A program made the translations under genes and the position numbers. Shown in pieces: positions 10,686-24,090 of a stretch of 64,000 nt of DNA (the stretch's first letter is position 1; every line of letters begins with the position of its first letter). The DNA lies in NCBI RefSeq assembly GCF_026210795.1, contig NC_089434.1, forward strand, positions 3,100,001-3,164,000, given 5' to 3'. The notes beneath the pieces were generated by a model. It did not search any database. It had not been told where the DNA came from and worked only from the letters and a program-made list of their open reading frames with translations. Origin of the DNA: Rhizophagus irregularis. Lineage: Eukaryota; Glomeromycota; Glomeromycetes; Glomerales; Glomeraceae.

Positions 10686-13600
10686 CTATAGAAATCGACA
10701 CTCCATCCTGCAAAAGCTGTTATTAAGTAGCACCGTTAGACGACCCATAAAACCCAAAAAGTGATTAAACCAAGGCAAACCATATTTCATTGAGTTCTTC
10801 AACCAATCGGTTCCGGAGTCACGTGAATCGTGTAGGGTCGGAGGTGGTAAAGATGAGTAAGGTATGTACGTTGACAATGGCAAATTAGAAGGCTTCGGAG
10901 TAGTTTTCAACTTATAAGTAATATTCATCGCGTTTTCCCATCTACTTTTCTCATAAGAACGCGGATTCCAAATTCGTTTTCTGAATTTTTGGACAAAATT
11001 ATTATGAATAGCAGCGATAACCTTAATCGCAGAGATTCTTGGAATAGACAAATCGACTAAGATGTCAATAAAAAGTGTAGGTAAACAACCACGGACAAGG
11101 GCGTATGAGGACCAATTTGTAGAAGAAAAGGACCAGCATGAAAGAGAAGTGAGTTTAGCAATAAAGGGAGTAGGATCAATATTAGCCAATTTTCCAGCTT
11201 CTTGAATTTTAGAAATCAAATGATTTTGATAAGATTGGAGAATTTGTTGCATGGGTAGACGACGCTTTTTGCACATAAAAAGGTGTATCAGGTCTTCCAT
11301 GCGATCGATACAAGAACGACAAGTTAATTCGTCCATGTATAAGTCTGGTCGAGTCCGCTTAAGCTTTTCCAATGTGGGTAAGTCGTCCAAGAAAAGTTTG
11401 AATTTAAAGGTTAAGTGTCTTGAAGCATGCTCAAGAGTAAAAGATGCATCATGAGAAGGCTTGAAATTCAAGGTAAACCAAGTAAGTTCCCAGTCGACAA
11501 TATATTCTATATTAGATAATAATAAAGAAATGAAGTGAAATCGCGTTAAATTTAACAAATCACGCATTAACTGCGTTTGATAATACTGTTTAAGAAGGTG
11601 TCGTGGATTAGATTCACAAACGGCGTCATTGTCGTAAGTCAAGACGAAATCATGGGCAGAAGCAAGGTCCATTCCAGAAATCAAAATACTGGATGATGCG
11701 GTATGGGCAGTATTGGCCAGGGAGTCAGCAAAATCGTTCAAATAATTGCCAGAATGAGCTTTAACTTTAACAGGAAGAACTGTCAAATTCTTGGTAAGGA
11801 TAGTTCGTTCAATAATGGCCCAAAGTTCAAAATTTGTTGTTTTGTAGTAAAGACGGCTATTTGAGTAGACATAGGAAGAGCAACTTCGAAGGCCATCAAT
11901 GGCAGTTTGCGAGTCAGTATAAATAGTAACTTCTGAGTCGCGAGGAGAAATGGTTAAAACTGCGTAAATAGCGGCAGCTTCAGCACGAGAAGAAGAAGGA
12001 TTATCTCGAATGATGCCATGTGCATAAGTAGCAATGGAATTAGGAAAACCAGCATCAGGTACGATTTGCATCCAAGACCAGCCCATAGAGACATTAGGAG
12101 TGCCTAGATTTATAAGAGACCCATCAGTGAAAAAGATATAACGTGAGTCTGAAGACACAACCAACGGCGAATTTGCAAAAACAGCAGCAGCTGAGGATTC
12201 AATAGTGATAAGAGGAGCGGAAACTTCAACAATATCGTCAGAAGGAGAGTCAAAATCAAAATCCAATCGACTGTAATAAAGACGGACACCATCTTCTATA
12301 TCAGCCCAGGTAAAAGGAGAGGATACTGCAGAAGTATTACGTCTAATGCGCTCATTGATGGTGGGCAGAATAAGCGAATGTTGTAGAGAAACCGTAGGCG
12401 TACAAAGGGTTAAATCAGCATTCCGTTTTTGGAAGGAGGCAAAGGAGTATGAGCAGCACAACCAGGGCAAGGAGAGAGTTTAATGAGATCACCAGGCGAA
12501 GATTCACAATCAGGAGAGACCCAGTGAACAATAGAACAAGTACCACGACTTGCTTGAACTAAAAGTTGTTTGCCAAAGATGGGAGAACCGTAGTCATCTA
12601 ACGTGACAATCCAATTTTTCGTAGTGGTAGGAGAGGACAGGCAAGGAGTCAATTCATAAAAGGAAGAGTCAATCGTTGGCGTAGTAATGAACTGGGTCAG
12701 CAAACGATTGTTGGTGTCAGGAATGGTAGTAGCTTGCTGGATATCTTTATACCAATAAGGAATACAGCCAGGGCCACGTCGTCCAACCAAATTGTCATAG
12801 TAGGCTTTCCAAGAAATTAAATGAGTCCCTTGGGGAGTAACAAGCTGAGATAGATAAAACAAATGCCGTTTTCGCAATATAGGGAAATATGCTTTAAACG
12901 CTTTAGGTGTCATGCATTCAAATAAGGGAACGCGTCCATCCATCAAAGTCAGGTTCGGAAGCTTCGAAAGTTGAGTATGAAGCAAACGAAAAGGAGTAGA
13001 GGATAAGAGAGTAATAGTGCATGCGATATAATCTTTCTTAAAAGAAAAAAGAGAAGACCATATAGACCAATCCTTAATTAAAAGGGGAGAAGTAGGAATT
13101 AAAAAATTATATTGAATCAAACTCAATCTATAAATAAAAAGAGATTGAATAAAAGAAAAGGAAGAATTAGCCATTAAAAATAAATTAGTAATATGACATT
13201 GTCGTTGATGAGCAAATAAATTTATCAAGCCCAAGGCTTGAGATAAAAATAAAATGGGATTTGGTAAAGAGCGAGAAAAATTTGCTTTGTGCTTTACAAC
13301 AGATCGTATACTTCTCGTTATTAGGTGGCAGTCAGATTCAGACAAGTGAGTAACTTGCATCCGGTATTCAAGTTTCGGTATAAGGACAGCATTATGTAAA
13401 TAAACAACTTGTTTGGATGAGAGCTTTGCAGGGCGGATGGTTGCAGCGAAGGAGCAGCATTCGCGTTTGAGTTGTTTCTTGACAAAATCCCGGGAGCTTT
13501 TAATGTTAAACCAAACACCTAAAAAACGAAAAGAAGTTGTCATAGAAATTGGGGTAATGGTAATAGAAGGAACACTATTTAATGAGGATAAATCTAAATT

Positions 13601-16307
13601 AAAAGTAATAGGAGATAAAGTGGAATTCGAAGTCAAAGGCAACGAATTAGTAATTAACACATATTTGTTATGATTAGCAGAAGTGTTATTAATTTGATAG
13701 AATTCTTCTGTAATGGATAACATAAATTCCATGCCAGTCTTCGACGAGGAAATAAGAGTAGAGTCATCCATAAATACTAAATTATTAATCTTCAAATCGG
13801 AAGAAGGATTCGGAGAATCAATTAAGGATGGTGTAGAAAGAACATAAGGGTCCATCATTTCATGCTTCAAGACAGTAAGTAAGGGATCAATATAAATAAC
13901 CCATAAGAGAGGAGAAATAACTTCGCCTTGGTCAATACCAATGCGAACCCTATAAGCAGGCGTGGATCCATGAGCAGTGAAAATGCTATTAATGCGTTTT
14001 GTGAAAAGGGAAAGAATAAACTTAATAGCAGAAGCTGGAAGACGTATTCGTTCTAAAGCGAAACGTAACATTGTCAAATCAACTGAGTCAAAAGCTTTAG
14101 AAATGTCTTGAGAGAGAATCCAAAGTGGGTTTTTGTTGACATCAGCATCATGGATAATAGATTCTAGAGTAATAATAGGGTCGCGGCAAGAACCACCAGG
14201 AAGACCAGCGAAGTTACCACCTTTAAGAACATCATGTGTAGCCATAATAGTAGAAAGGTGATTATAAAAGAGTTTGACAAGAGATTTTCTAATCACTTCA
14301 AGTAAAGTAATAGGACGAGTATTTTTCAATTGACATTTCCATTCGTGAGGTTTGGGAATGGGAAAAACCATTGCCTGTCGCCATAAGTCAGGAATATCAG
14401 CATTGGAAAGGCAAGCTTGAATTAAAATAAGGAGTAGAGCCGAACGAGAACAAGGTGTTTGAGCATTTCATAAGTGATCGTGGAAGGACCTGAGGCTTTA
14501 CCGTTAGGAGTAGAAGAAACGGTGGTTAACCATTCGTCAAGGGTAGGGGGATTCATTAAAGAATCATAGATGGAGGAGGGCACATCAACCATAGGTTGGT
14601 AAACAGAAGACCATCTATCAGGTAATGTATCTACAGATACAGGAGGAGTGGATTTTATAGGTACAAAGTTTTGGAAATGGTTAACAACAGCATCGTCTAT
14701 ATCCTTGGGAGCAGTTAATAACTGAGGGTGAGTGGAATGATCAACAAAGACACGATCCAAAGTGATACGGCGGCGAGTGCGAGAAAGCGCTGAATCAATG
14801 AAAGAGGAAAGGTCAGTTTCAAAATTATTGTTCCTATCGTCCAAATGAGCACGAATGGAGGAATCTTGGAATTCTTTTTCTTGAAGTAAATGAAATCCCC
14901 GTAAGGATTTTGAAATATTGGATAAATCATCAAGAAGTGACTTGAAATCATCTTGTCGACATGATGAGAGAGAAGAGGGCAAAGTAGAACGAAAGTAAAT
15001 ACTTTCTTATATAATTGCAAAATGTTTTGAAGTCTGATTAAATGAATAGACCACTTATGTTCATGAGCGGCAGAATAAGTTAAAGGATATTTGCGCAATA
15101 AACGTATTGAATGCATAAGGCGATTTAAAAACCGATAATGTTGGGTTAAAATTTCCAGATCTTTAGGAGCCTTAGGAGTATAATTATTGCCAACAGTGGA
15201 AGAAGGTAGTGTAGCATTGGCAGCTTTAAGAATTCGTGATTGGAGATATTCGCACATTTGATTGATATGCCAGGAGGAAAAGGTTGAAGGTGAGACGTCA
15301 CATAAAGCATCAGCTTTATCAGCAAATTCCGTCCATTGAATTTCAGTTACAGAATCAAATTTGAAGACGCGACGGGTTCGGCGCTTAAGTTGTCGAGCGC
15401 GAGCCAATTTGGTAGAGGCAAAAAGTAAAGACATATCATAGTATGTTATGACGGGGTTATGATCAGATGTGCAAACATCTTGAGCATTAAAAATGCAAGC
15501 AGTAAGAGCAAATCCTTTGAGAAGAGGGCAGGACCATACATAATCAACACGAGTAATGTGGTCATTGCGATGAAAGGTACCTAAGGAGTCGGAAAGATTA
15601 ATAGGAGTATAGTCTTCATATCCGTGAGAGAGGAGATGAAAAAATAATCGGTGAATATGTTTTGAAGCAACTTGAGGTTGATTGAAGTAAATAGGGTAAT
15701 ATTTGTCTAAATGCATATTAAAATCGCCACAAACAGCATGGTAAAAACCAGCATGTTTAGTAAGGGTAAGTTGTTGAATGAGCAAATCAATAGTATCAGT
15801 GCGCAGAACACTTTCAGCAGGGGGAGGGATATAAATAACAAATATACGCAATTTAACATTGCCTTTGAAATATAAATCAACAGAAAGTAACCGTGAAGAA
15901 TGGGATTTAAAATCTTGAACATGTGAAGCAAGGGAATTTTCTATAAAAAGAGAAACACCCCCAGAAGAGAGAATTTGTTTAGAAGTATCCAAATTAGAAG
16001 AGAACACAGTATAATTAGAAATACGTTTGGATAAAAACTTCATTTGTTTAGGGTGAAGATGGGTATCCACGATACCACCAAAGGAAATATGTTTTAAGGA
16101 AAAGAAAGTAGAAATTTCTTCTAATTTAGTCTGACCATACATTTTAAGGCCATTAACATTAAAGGAAGAAATATTAAATGAATTGGGGATAGGGGAAGTG
16201 TTACTGGAAGAGGAAAATAACGATTCATGCGAAAAAATTTCAGTAACATTGTCAGGGTTGGGAGGGTTTCGTACAAAGGTATCATAATTAAAATTATTGT
16301 CCGACAT
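10686..16307 (-). pseudogene. LINE ORF2: endonuclease, reverse transcriptase and RNase H
   Basis: It starts MSDNNFNYDTF at 16307. Endonuclease motifs come in order: SFNVNGL, VDTHLH (aspartate where the usual ETHL glutamate sits), CGDFNMHL, RVDYVW and SDHNPV. The frame changes near 14990 into the RT N-terminal region (PNGKASGPSTITYEMLKHL), again near 14445 into the RT core (DISKAFDSVDL, then GIDQGEVISPLLW, then the catalytic FMDDS in place of the common YxDD), and again near 12435 into the RNase H region. RNase H shows TDGS, SRAEAAAIYAVL, YTDSQTAIDGL and KAHSGNYLNDFADSLANTA, giving a D-E-D-D set plus the histidine loop. A CPGCAAH cysteine segment lies between RT and RNase H. All motifs are intact; the three single-base shifts break it. 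Confidence 0.85.
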
Positions 16308-16357
16308 TAAAACACAATGATATAAACAGTCGGGGAGATAAGATTTGAAGAAGAAAA

Positions 16358-18480
16358 TTAAATAGAAGAAGCTGAATCAGCTTGTTCTAGGGGAGCACCA
16401 CCAATAGAGCTAATGAATTGTTTGATATGACCAGTAAGTTGGTCCAATTTACTTTCAATAACGACTCTACTATTTTTGAGATCATTAATTTCTTCTTGCG
16501 TGGAGGAGATAGGGGTAAAAGGAGGAGCATTTGGAGAAAGGTGAGAAGAAGGAAGTGATGTGTCAGGAATAATAGTGAATGTAGGCGAAGGTCGCGTTAA
16601 AATGCTTTTGGGGGCGAGTGAAGATTTAGCGGAAAACTGAATATTAAGCGGAACATGAGTTACAGGGGCATCTTCTTGCATGAGGTCCGGTTCAGGTTCA
16701 TTGGGCACGGGAAGTGGATCGAGGCCAAGGTGTGATTCAATACGAGTCATCCGTTGGTCAGCAAGTTGAGCGGAGATGCGTTTGTGAAAGTTGGCAACTT
16801 TACATTGTAATTCTCGCAAAAGGTTTAAAATGTTATTAGCATCATCAGGAGATAATGCAGAGTTAGGAGTTTGTCGGGGTAAGGGACGTGCTGTAGAATG
16901 AGAAGAGGAAGAAAAGGAGACCGATCGTTCTTTGCTATTATGGCGGGCACGTTGAGAGGTATTGGGAGGGGGTTTGTTATGATTATAAGCATTATTAGTG
17001 CGGTCGTGGGAAACGTTATTGTTATTGGCTCGTCCAGAATTGGAAACAGATCGATCTTTAGATTTGGAGCGAGATCGAGAGCGAGAACGTGCATTGGCAG
17101 TGTTAGAATTGGAGCGATGAGGTTGATTAACATTAAATCGTTCTTTGAGTTTTGCAACAGGGTGCAGCCTGCGACTTCTACCTCTGGTTTGTTTGAGTGG
17201 GCAAAAATTTGGAGCACAACCTAATTTGCCACATCTGTGACAAAGTTTGTTAGTATTATCTGGGGAGGACCAGAAAAGCACTTTGCCTTGGAAGCTGACA
17301 GTTTGTTCCATAGCAGCATCCATAGTTTCTTGGGAATTGAAGGTGACATAAGCCCATCTTTTGGGCTTGTAAGAGTTTAGAAAGCGGCACATTGACAGCT
17401 TTAGCGCCAAGGCTACGAGTAAGGGGAGCCAAATTGATATCCTTAACATTGGGGGGAAGTTGAGTGAGGGTGGCAACGTATTGACGGCGCGCAGCCTTTT
17501 GATCCACAGTATAAAAACATGGAGTAATTCTGAGGCAGGTGGAGAAACAGTACACAGCCCATTGGTCGGTAAAACGAGCAATAGAATCAGCGTGATCATA
17601 AACAATGCGGGCTTGCTGAACTTTGGCATTAGGCCTGGAGAAAAGGCGGCAAGAGGTGATATTACCAAATTTCTTAAAATAAGCCATGAGGTTGTCTTTT
17701 TTAATGAAGAAAGGGATATCGGTAACTTGGATAGCCCGGAGATCTTCATTGGATCGGAGTTGGCGAGGGTCGTATGCATGAAAGATTAAGTCGGGGAACT
17801 CGGGATGGGTGGAACGAACGCACAAATCGCGTGCTTCAGCTGTATGGAAGTGGATAACGAGGCGTTTGGCTTCGCCAGAGCCAGTCATACGTGCTTTTCC
17901 AGTAAACGACTCGTAAGTTTCTAAAAAAAGGTTATTAACAGCCTCAATAAGGGCTTTGTTAGTAGGGAATTTCTTAAGAGATTCAGGGGCAGCATTCGGT
18001 GCAGCCGCAGCCTGAAAATCTTCTCTGGTTATGGCGAGGGTCACCACTGGATCTGGAGTATGATCGTCATCTGGAGCACCATTGGTATCCAAATTGGGCG
18101 CGCGTTAGGGGGTTGTTGCAAGTCTTTGTTTAAAGGTGCGTACGTGGACGCGTCCACATTTCCAGAAGACGCGACGTGACTGGGCGCAGTTGGCGCAGCA
18201 GATTTTTTCGGGGAGGAGGTCGAAGTATTTTCACCAGAGATATTTTGTTGAGGAGAAGAGAAAAATCCATCTACTCCAACGTCAGCCGTCTGGTCATCGG
18301 CAACGTAGTCTTCTTCCATAGAATTTTCGGTAATCGTACGATTACGTTTCTGCTGGACAGTGTTTTCGACCATCGAGCTTCGAGTTATCAGAGTTATTAT
18401 TTTTTCGTTCTTGACGGGAAGCTTTCCTACTATTAGGGTTATGACTTCCACGGCCTCTCTTGGCATAGTTACCAGACATA
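16358..18480 (-). pseudogene. LINE ORF1: gag-like nucleic-acid-binding protein
   Basis: The ATG at 18480 starts MSGNYAKRGRGSHNPNSRKA, but that frame soon stops. The coding then moves to a frame with an acidic and Ser/Pro-rich segment, then near 18100 to a frame with an RRM-like region (AIQVTDIPFFIKKDNLMAYF, FGNITSCRLF), and near 17372 to a frame holding YKPKRWAYVTFNSQ and a zinc knuckle CHRC-x4-C-x4-C near 17230. In the knuckle a cysteine replaces the usual histidine. An Arg/Ser-rich tract (RSRSRSRSKSKDRS) and a C-terminal part with coiled-coil character follow. The stop at 16358 lies 51 bp before ORF2. Role by family: RNA binding and ribonucleoprotein assembly. Confidence 0.7.
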
Positions 18481-18610
18481 GTAGAGGGCTTTAAGTTGGG
18501 AATATATAAAATATAAAATTTATTTGTAGCTTGTATTATTATTTTAAAAATAATAAAAAATTATTTTCGTCGAAAATTTCGTTTTTGAAAAATTCAGGAG
18601 AGAGTTACTA

Positions 18611-18948
18611 CTGGTCAAAAACTAATATATCGGGTAGCAGATATGTATCAGATATGTACCTGATATGTGTAGTATTAATGCTGAAAATCGGGTACCCGAT
18701 ATGTGTAAGATATGTGTAAATATATATATCATATACATATCGGGTACCGATATGTATATGATATATAAATAATATGTAGACGATATATATATTTACACAT
18801 ATCTTACACATATCAGGTACCCGATTTTCAGCATTAATACTACACATATCAGGTACCCGATTTTCAGCATTAATACTATACATATCAGGTACATATTTGA
18901 TACATATGAGTAACATATCTGCTACCTGATATATTAGTTTTTGACCAG
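18611..18948. mobile_element. Palindromic MITE, CTGGTCAAAAACTA ends, TA duplication
   Basis: Ends CTGGTCAAAAACTAATATAT are inverted and flanked by TA (18609-18610 and 18949-18950). The inverted arms extend over most of the 338 bp as variants of ACATATCAGGTACCCGA. The right arm contains a direct duplication of a segment of about 36 bp (around 18806-18880). Sequences matching the terminal motif occur at 10411 and 45855, so the family has further fragments in the window. Frames inside it are not genes. Confidence 0.85.
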
Positions 18949-18950
18949 TA

Positions 18951-19902
18951 TTATGGATTATAATTTATAATACCCTTCCTATATATAGTACTCCTTAAAA
19001 AAAAAGTCACATTCTTCATTAATTTTATTATTTAAATAATTCAACAAATATTTAGATGAGATGTGTAATAATATTTAATTATTTTATAAGTTTTAAATAT
19101 CTTCAATTAGTAGTAAAAATTTGCGTAATAGAAGATATAGAATTAAACCTTTAAAATTTGCAATCTAAATTTCATTATTCAAAATACTTGTATATTTAAT
19201 TTTAATTTCCTATTATTATTAATAAAAATAAATAATAATAAAAGGTAAATAATTTTAAAAAAGTTTAATGCATTTTTTTTTGGAAGCTATTGTATTTTTT
19301 TTTCATAATTATCAAATAATCTGATCTTATTTTTTTTTTTTTTGCTGCAGTATATTCAGTAGTTTATTAAAAAAAAATCTTATCTTTTTATTGTATTTAT
19401 TATTATAAAACATATTATTATTATTCATAAAATATGTGAAACAGTTAATTTTTATATAATAAAGAAGTACAATTATTTTGTATAAAATAGTACAGTTAAT
19501 TCTTTTTATAGTTAACTCTATTATAATATGATATTATCCTATATAATTACCTTAGTTAAGTGTTCTAAATTTTTATATATAATAACTATTACATTTGTTT
19601 TTAAAAATTATATATATATGTGATTATAAAAAGATATTTATTAAAATATAATTATTCTAAAATTTAATAATCAGATTTCAATATTTTTTAGCTTATTGGA
19701 TTCATTTTGTTAAAAGAAATCAAATGATAGTAATTTTATAGTAATTAGATTAATATTAACTGAATAATTCAATTTTAAAGATCAAATTAGCATTTTATAT
19801 ACTGTATGTAAAATTTGTATAATATTAAATATTTTAACTTTATTTAATTAATCCAAGTTCTAGAATAAGTGCTGTCAGAATTATATTTATAATTACAATA
19901 TA
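18951..19902. other. AT-rich spacer, no feature recognised
   Basis: Very AT-rich DNA with homopolymer runs and no coding-like frame on either strand. I see no conserved motif. Confidence 0.6.
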
Positions 19903-20074
19903 CAGTCAAACCTTGATATAGCGAACCCTTGATATAGTGAATTTTTTAGACAACTATAATAAATTTCCCTTTGCTATAATGAATTAACCAATCAAATCTC
20001 TTAAAATCTTCACTATAACCTTATAGTGAAGTTAAGGTCTGGACCCTAGAATTCATTATAACAGGGGTTGACTG
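19903..20074. mobile_element. pogo/mariner-type MITE, 172 bp
   Basis: Ends CAGTCAAACCTTGATATAGC and, read inward from the right, CAGTCAACCCCTGTTATAAT, flanked by TA (19901-19902 and 20075-20076). Internally ATAGTGAA-type repeats are seen. The same end type is seen at 38941, 58844 and 60400. Confidence 0.85.
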
Positions 20075-20384
20075 TATACTGTAATGCTGTAATTATACAT
20101 GAAATTGAAATTAGTTAATTTTGACCGCTGAAATGGTTGAAATGGTTCAATTTGGGCTTTCCAAAAATTGAAATGGTTAAAATTACATCATAGTTATATG
20201 ATTTTATAGTAAACAATAATATTAAAATTCAAAGTTAACAAACTCTGTATTCAGTGATTCGATTTTTATGATCATTATACGGTTGGATTTAGCTCATTGA
20301 GAGGATTCCAATAATATGTATTTCATATTTGCAGCATTAATATTGATGGAGTTATTCACATTTAAAATATTATATTTAATTATA

Positions 20385-21341
20385 TGGTCCAGTGCAAAAA
20401 GATTTGTACATCACTAAAAAAGGACAAGATTTACGCCAAAGAAAAATTTTGTAAAACTAAACATAACGGGCTGAGATTTACATATTTATTAGTAAATAAT
20501 TGCCCGAATTTGCTGATAAAAATTTTTTTTATTGTATGATACTTTCTTCTTCCTTAAAATGAAGTGGCATACCACTAACAGACAACGAAAAACTAATGAA
20601 TATAAAGTATGCATAATTATCTTTCAAAGGCTAATTTTACAAAAGAAAGTCATCTGGAGCTTAAATTACGCAAGTAAGTTGCTGAAACACTAATTGTACC
20701 AAGGGTACAGTTGGGAGCATTGCATTAGACTGGAATAAGTATAGTGATTGCACATTTACACCACATAAAACACTTTGGATGGCCTAATCCAACTTCAAGC
20801 ATGAAAAACTGGAAGTCAATATTGTTTTTCAAATAAATTACAAAAACTAGAACTATTGGAGCTGGTTTAAATGCACAAGAAAATGATACTATTTTCTTGC
20901 ATTAAAATAGCAAAACAATATGATCATGAAGTTTTTATATGTTACCTATTATTATGAACTACAGCCAATTGAAGGTGTTTAAGCAGTTGTAAAAGGTGAA
21001 ATTGTAAGATCCTAAATTATTGCCTGTTTGAAATACACTTTTAAATGCATTAAAAAATGAAGTTCAACTTAAAGATTATAATGAATTTTAGAAAAAAGTG
21101 CTTAAAATACCAAGGCATATTTTAGTATATTTTGAGGCTAATGAAAATGTCCAATTAATTAATAAAGAATCTAATAATTATAGTGAATCTGATGGTGATG
21201 CACAATTTGGTGTAATAATGATATTATAATATTTCCGAATATATACTAATAAGATTTATATAAAAAAAAATGAAATTTAATTTATTAAAAAATTTTTTAT
21301 TGACATTTATTTTGATGTACAAATCTTTTTGCACTGGACCA
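20385..21341. mobile_element. Degenerate Tc1/mariner-like element, 957 bp
   Basis: Inverted ends TGGTCCAGTGCAAAAAGATT (about 29 bp in all, continuing TGTACATCA) flanked by TA at 20383-20384 and 21342-21343. The interior is plus-strand transposase debris. A helix-turn-helix-like piece LKLRK-VAETLIVPRVQ lies near 20660-20710, and NWKSILFF near 20810 is where Tc1 proteins carry a W-K-x-I-x-F block. Stops in every frame show that it is dead. Assignment rests on ends, size and target duplication; the protein match is weak. Confidence 0.75.
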
Positions 21342-21343
21342 TA

Positions 21344-22849
21344 ATTATAAAAATCATATGACTATGATGTAATTTCAATCATTTCGACTTTAATTTTGAC
21401 TTTTAACCTTTCCAAGTCAAAATATTTCTACTTTTGGACTTTAATTTTGACTTCATTTATAGCTGTAATTAAATATTATAAATTGTAAATTGATTTAAGT
21501 AAAAAGAATAAATATATTTTAAAATATTTTTATAATTATTTGCTAAATTAGCTTGCTTATTTGAAGTATCATAAGGCCAGTATTTTATACAATAAGTATA
21601 TTTTACTAAAAAACAATCAGCAGATTTAAGAAATGTTTTTTTGAAATACTTTTATATTTCACTTTAAAGTCAACTATTTAGATTTCTTTTTTTCTCATTA
21701 GATATATTGATTTTAAATTTGTTTGTTAATTTATTAAAAAGTTTTCTTTATAATATAATATATATGATATACTTATTACAAAATATCTATAATATAGAAG
21801 TACATTATTATATATATAATATATATAATATATTCATTAATTATTATATTATAATAACTATATATTTAGAATTTTAGAAAAATTTTTATTTCAAACTAAA
21901 TGTTTTTGATTATCTATATGGATTTATATGATAAACTGATATAATATCTATATTTAATTTCATCATCATATAATAAAAGGTTTTAGTTTTACCCAGTATT
22001 ATTAAATTAATAAAGCTATATATATCACTTTTGTATTTCTAATTTTTAAAATATTTAATATCAAAATTATATAAAATTTTATAAAAAAATATACAATAAA
22101 AGAAATAAACAATATTTTTAAATATTTTATTTATAATTTTTTTATTAAGATCTTGTAAAAAAAAAAGTGTAAGTTTTTAATTTTCTATTATATATCAAAT
22201 GGTAAAAATATATGAAAATTAAAAATAAGTAACTAGTAATTCTATTTAAATAAAAAAAACTTTACTTATATAAAGCTAATATACACAACTTTAACTTTTA
22301 AAATCAGTTACTCTTTTATATATATATTTTAAGAAAATAATTTACTTATCTATTCCAATTTTAGTTTATTTACAATTAATTCTTTCTATAATCACAAATT
22401 TCAGAACTACTTACAGTATACTTATTAATAAAGTTTTTGCAATATAACCACACATATATAAACTTTGGTATTAGTATAATTATAGAAAAAATTTATATAA
22501 AATACTTTATTAAATTATTTTTTAAAAAATAATATTTAGATAAATAAATGATATATTTGAATTTAAAGAAGTGACTATATTTGGTGTAATTATAGAAAAG
22601 ATTTATCAACTGTATATATAAAATATAAATTAAATTATTATAAAAGCCTTATAAATAAAAAAAAGGTCAACCTTCTAATTATTTACTTATTAGAAAAACT
22701 ACCATCCATTTTGAATAAAAAATGATTTATTGATTTGCTTTCTTTAATGCATTAACAAATGATAGTCTTTACATACAAGTTTTTTATTTTTCCATAAGCT
22801 TATACTAGGCTATTATTTATATCACTTTTGCTATTATAATAACTAGAAT
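21344..22849. other. AT-rich spacer, no feature recognised
   Basis: Extremely AT-rich, with long runs of TATATA and poly(A). Near 21360-21480 lies a phrase, AATTTTGACTT, also present near 20110-20190 in flipped form, so some of the flank of the Tc1-like element is itself repetitive. No gene seen. Confidence 0.5.
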
Positions 22850-22857
22850 GTATTATC

Positions 22858-23155
22858 AGGACCCCGGATATCTAATATAAAGGTCATAATGGACTTTTGG
22901 CCAAAAACACCCCTTTTTGCTGAAACTCAAAAAATCGTTTTTTGTAAATATCTCAGCATCCAGTAATTCAATTTTAATGAACTTTTTTTTATTTTGTAGC
23001 CCTCATTTAGCTCTACAATTTAAAAAAAAAGGTCATCAAAATTGGACCCCTGGATGCCGAGATATTTACAAAAAACGATTTTTTGAGCCCCTGAAAAATG
23101 GGCCAATCTGCCGAAAGTGTGACTTATGACCTGTTTTGGAGATATCCGGGGTCCT
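22858..23155. mobile_element. Foldback MITE, AGGACCCCGGATATCT ends, 8-bp duplication
   Basis: A 298-bp element with ends AGGACCCCGGATATCT/AGATATCCGGGGTCCT, flanked by GTATTATC at 22850-22857 and 23156-23163. The inverted repeat is nearly continuous: TTTTGTAAATATCTCAGCATCC pairs with the right-hand GGATGCCGAGATATTTAC block. A second, diverged family member is at 59489-59781. The 8-bp duplication suggests hAT-type mobilisation. A 70-residue frame inside it is not a gene. Confidence 0.88.
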
Positions 23156-23165
23156 GTATTATCAG

Positions 23166-24090
23166 TTATTCTAATAAAGAAATTAACTTGATTTAATTTA
23201 AGAAACCATATATTGAATAGATAATTTTAACAGGAGTATTTCCATTTATTCAAATAGGTATAATATTTTAACAAAAAAAATGACCAACTTCAACAGAATA
23301 ATATTATATAAAGAATTAAATTATACATTTGTTAATAAGTATTATTATTTAAATTTTAAATACATGATTTTATTATTTTAAAAAAAATTGACATAATTTT
23401 TAAATTTTGAAAGTTTTAAGATTTTAATATGCTATCTAATGCAAGAATAATTTTTTTAATTAAAACATAATAACTCGTAATAGTTAATAAATAAGAATAT
23501 AATTTATAAATAAGAAATATATACTATAAATAAGAATAAATCATTCGCTAAAAAAAAAATAAAAAAATAAAAATTTTGATAATCACAATATTATTAGTCT
23601 GCCAAAAAATTTTGGGAGGAATAAGGTAAAAAATGATAAGTTAATAAAAAAGAAATTATCTAATTATATATACATAATGTAGAGAGAAAAATATATATAA
23701 AATGGAAAATAGCAATAAAAATAATAAAAAAATAAAAATAAAATAAAAATAAAAATAAAATGATGTAATGTGTAAGAAATAAAATATTCTATATACAGAA
23801 ATTTTTCAATGATTTCATTTCCGAAGTCTAATTATTATATTGCCGCAGTATTAAATTATGATATTAAGCGGGCACACCCAAATATACTCTGCAACAGCGT
23901 TCGACCATCAATACATGAATCGGCAAACACATGTGAGTTGTTGTTACTTCCATGAAAGAAAGTACATGGAATTGATTAAGTACATCCCACATGATCTCAG
24001 TATTTTTCTTTTCATTTTTTGGGTTGTATAAAAGGTCAACCTAATTTTTAAAATAATTATTGTAAGGTAAAAAACAATATATAAAACTGA
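23166..24090. other. AT-rich spacer downstream of MED13
   Basis: No gene recognised. 23820-24000 is less AT-rich, with a CGTTCGACCATCAATACATG stretch, but has no convincing frame. The 3' untranslated region of MED13 probably occupies the right part. Confidence 0.4.

Larger units (their letters stand above)
10321..18500 (-). mobile_element. LINE-type retrotransposon, near full length but frameshifted
   Basis: A minus-strand non-LTR retrotransposon. It has a 5' leader just above 18480, an ORF1 (gag-like with zinc knuckle), a gap of about 50 bp, then an ORF2 with apurinic-type endonuclease, reverse transcriptase and RNase H, ending at 10686. The 3' untranslated part probably runs to a run of nine A's (minus strand) near 10321-10330. 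No target-site duplication was found. GC content is visibly higher than in the surrounding AT-rich DNA. The domain order EN-RT-RNase H is that of I/Tad-like LINEs. Each ORF is interrupted by single-base frame changes, so this copy is inactive unless some are assembly errors. Confidence 0.85.

Noticed and set aside
22917-23129. 70-codon plus-strand frame with CRKC-like end.
   Set aside because: It is entirely within the foldback MITE 22858-23155 and reflects its inverted repeat.
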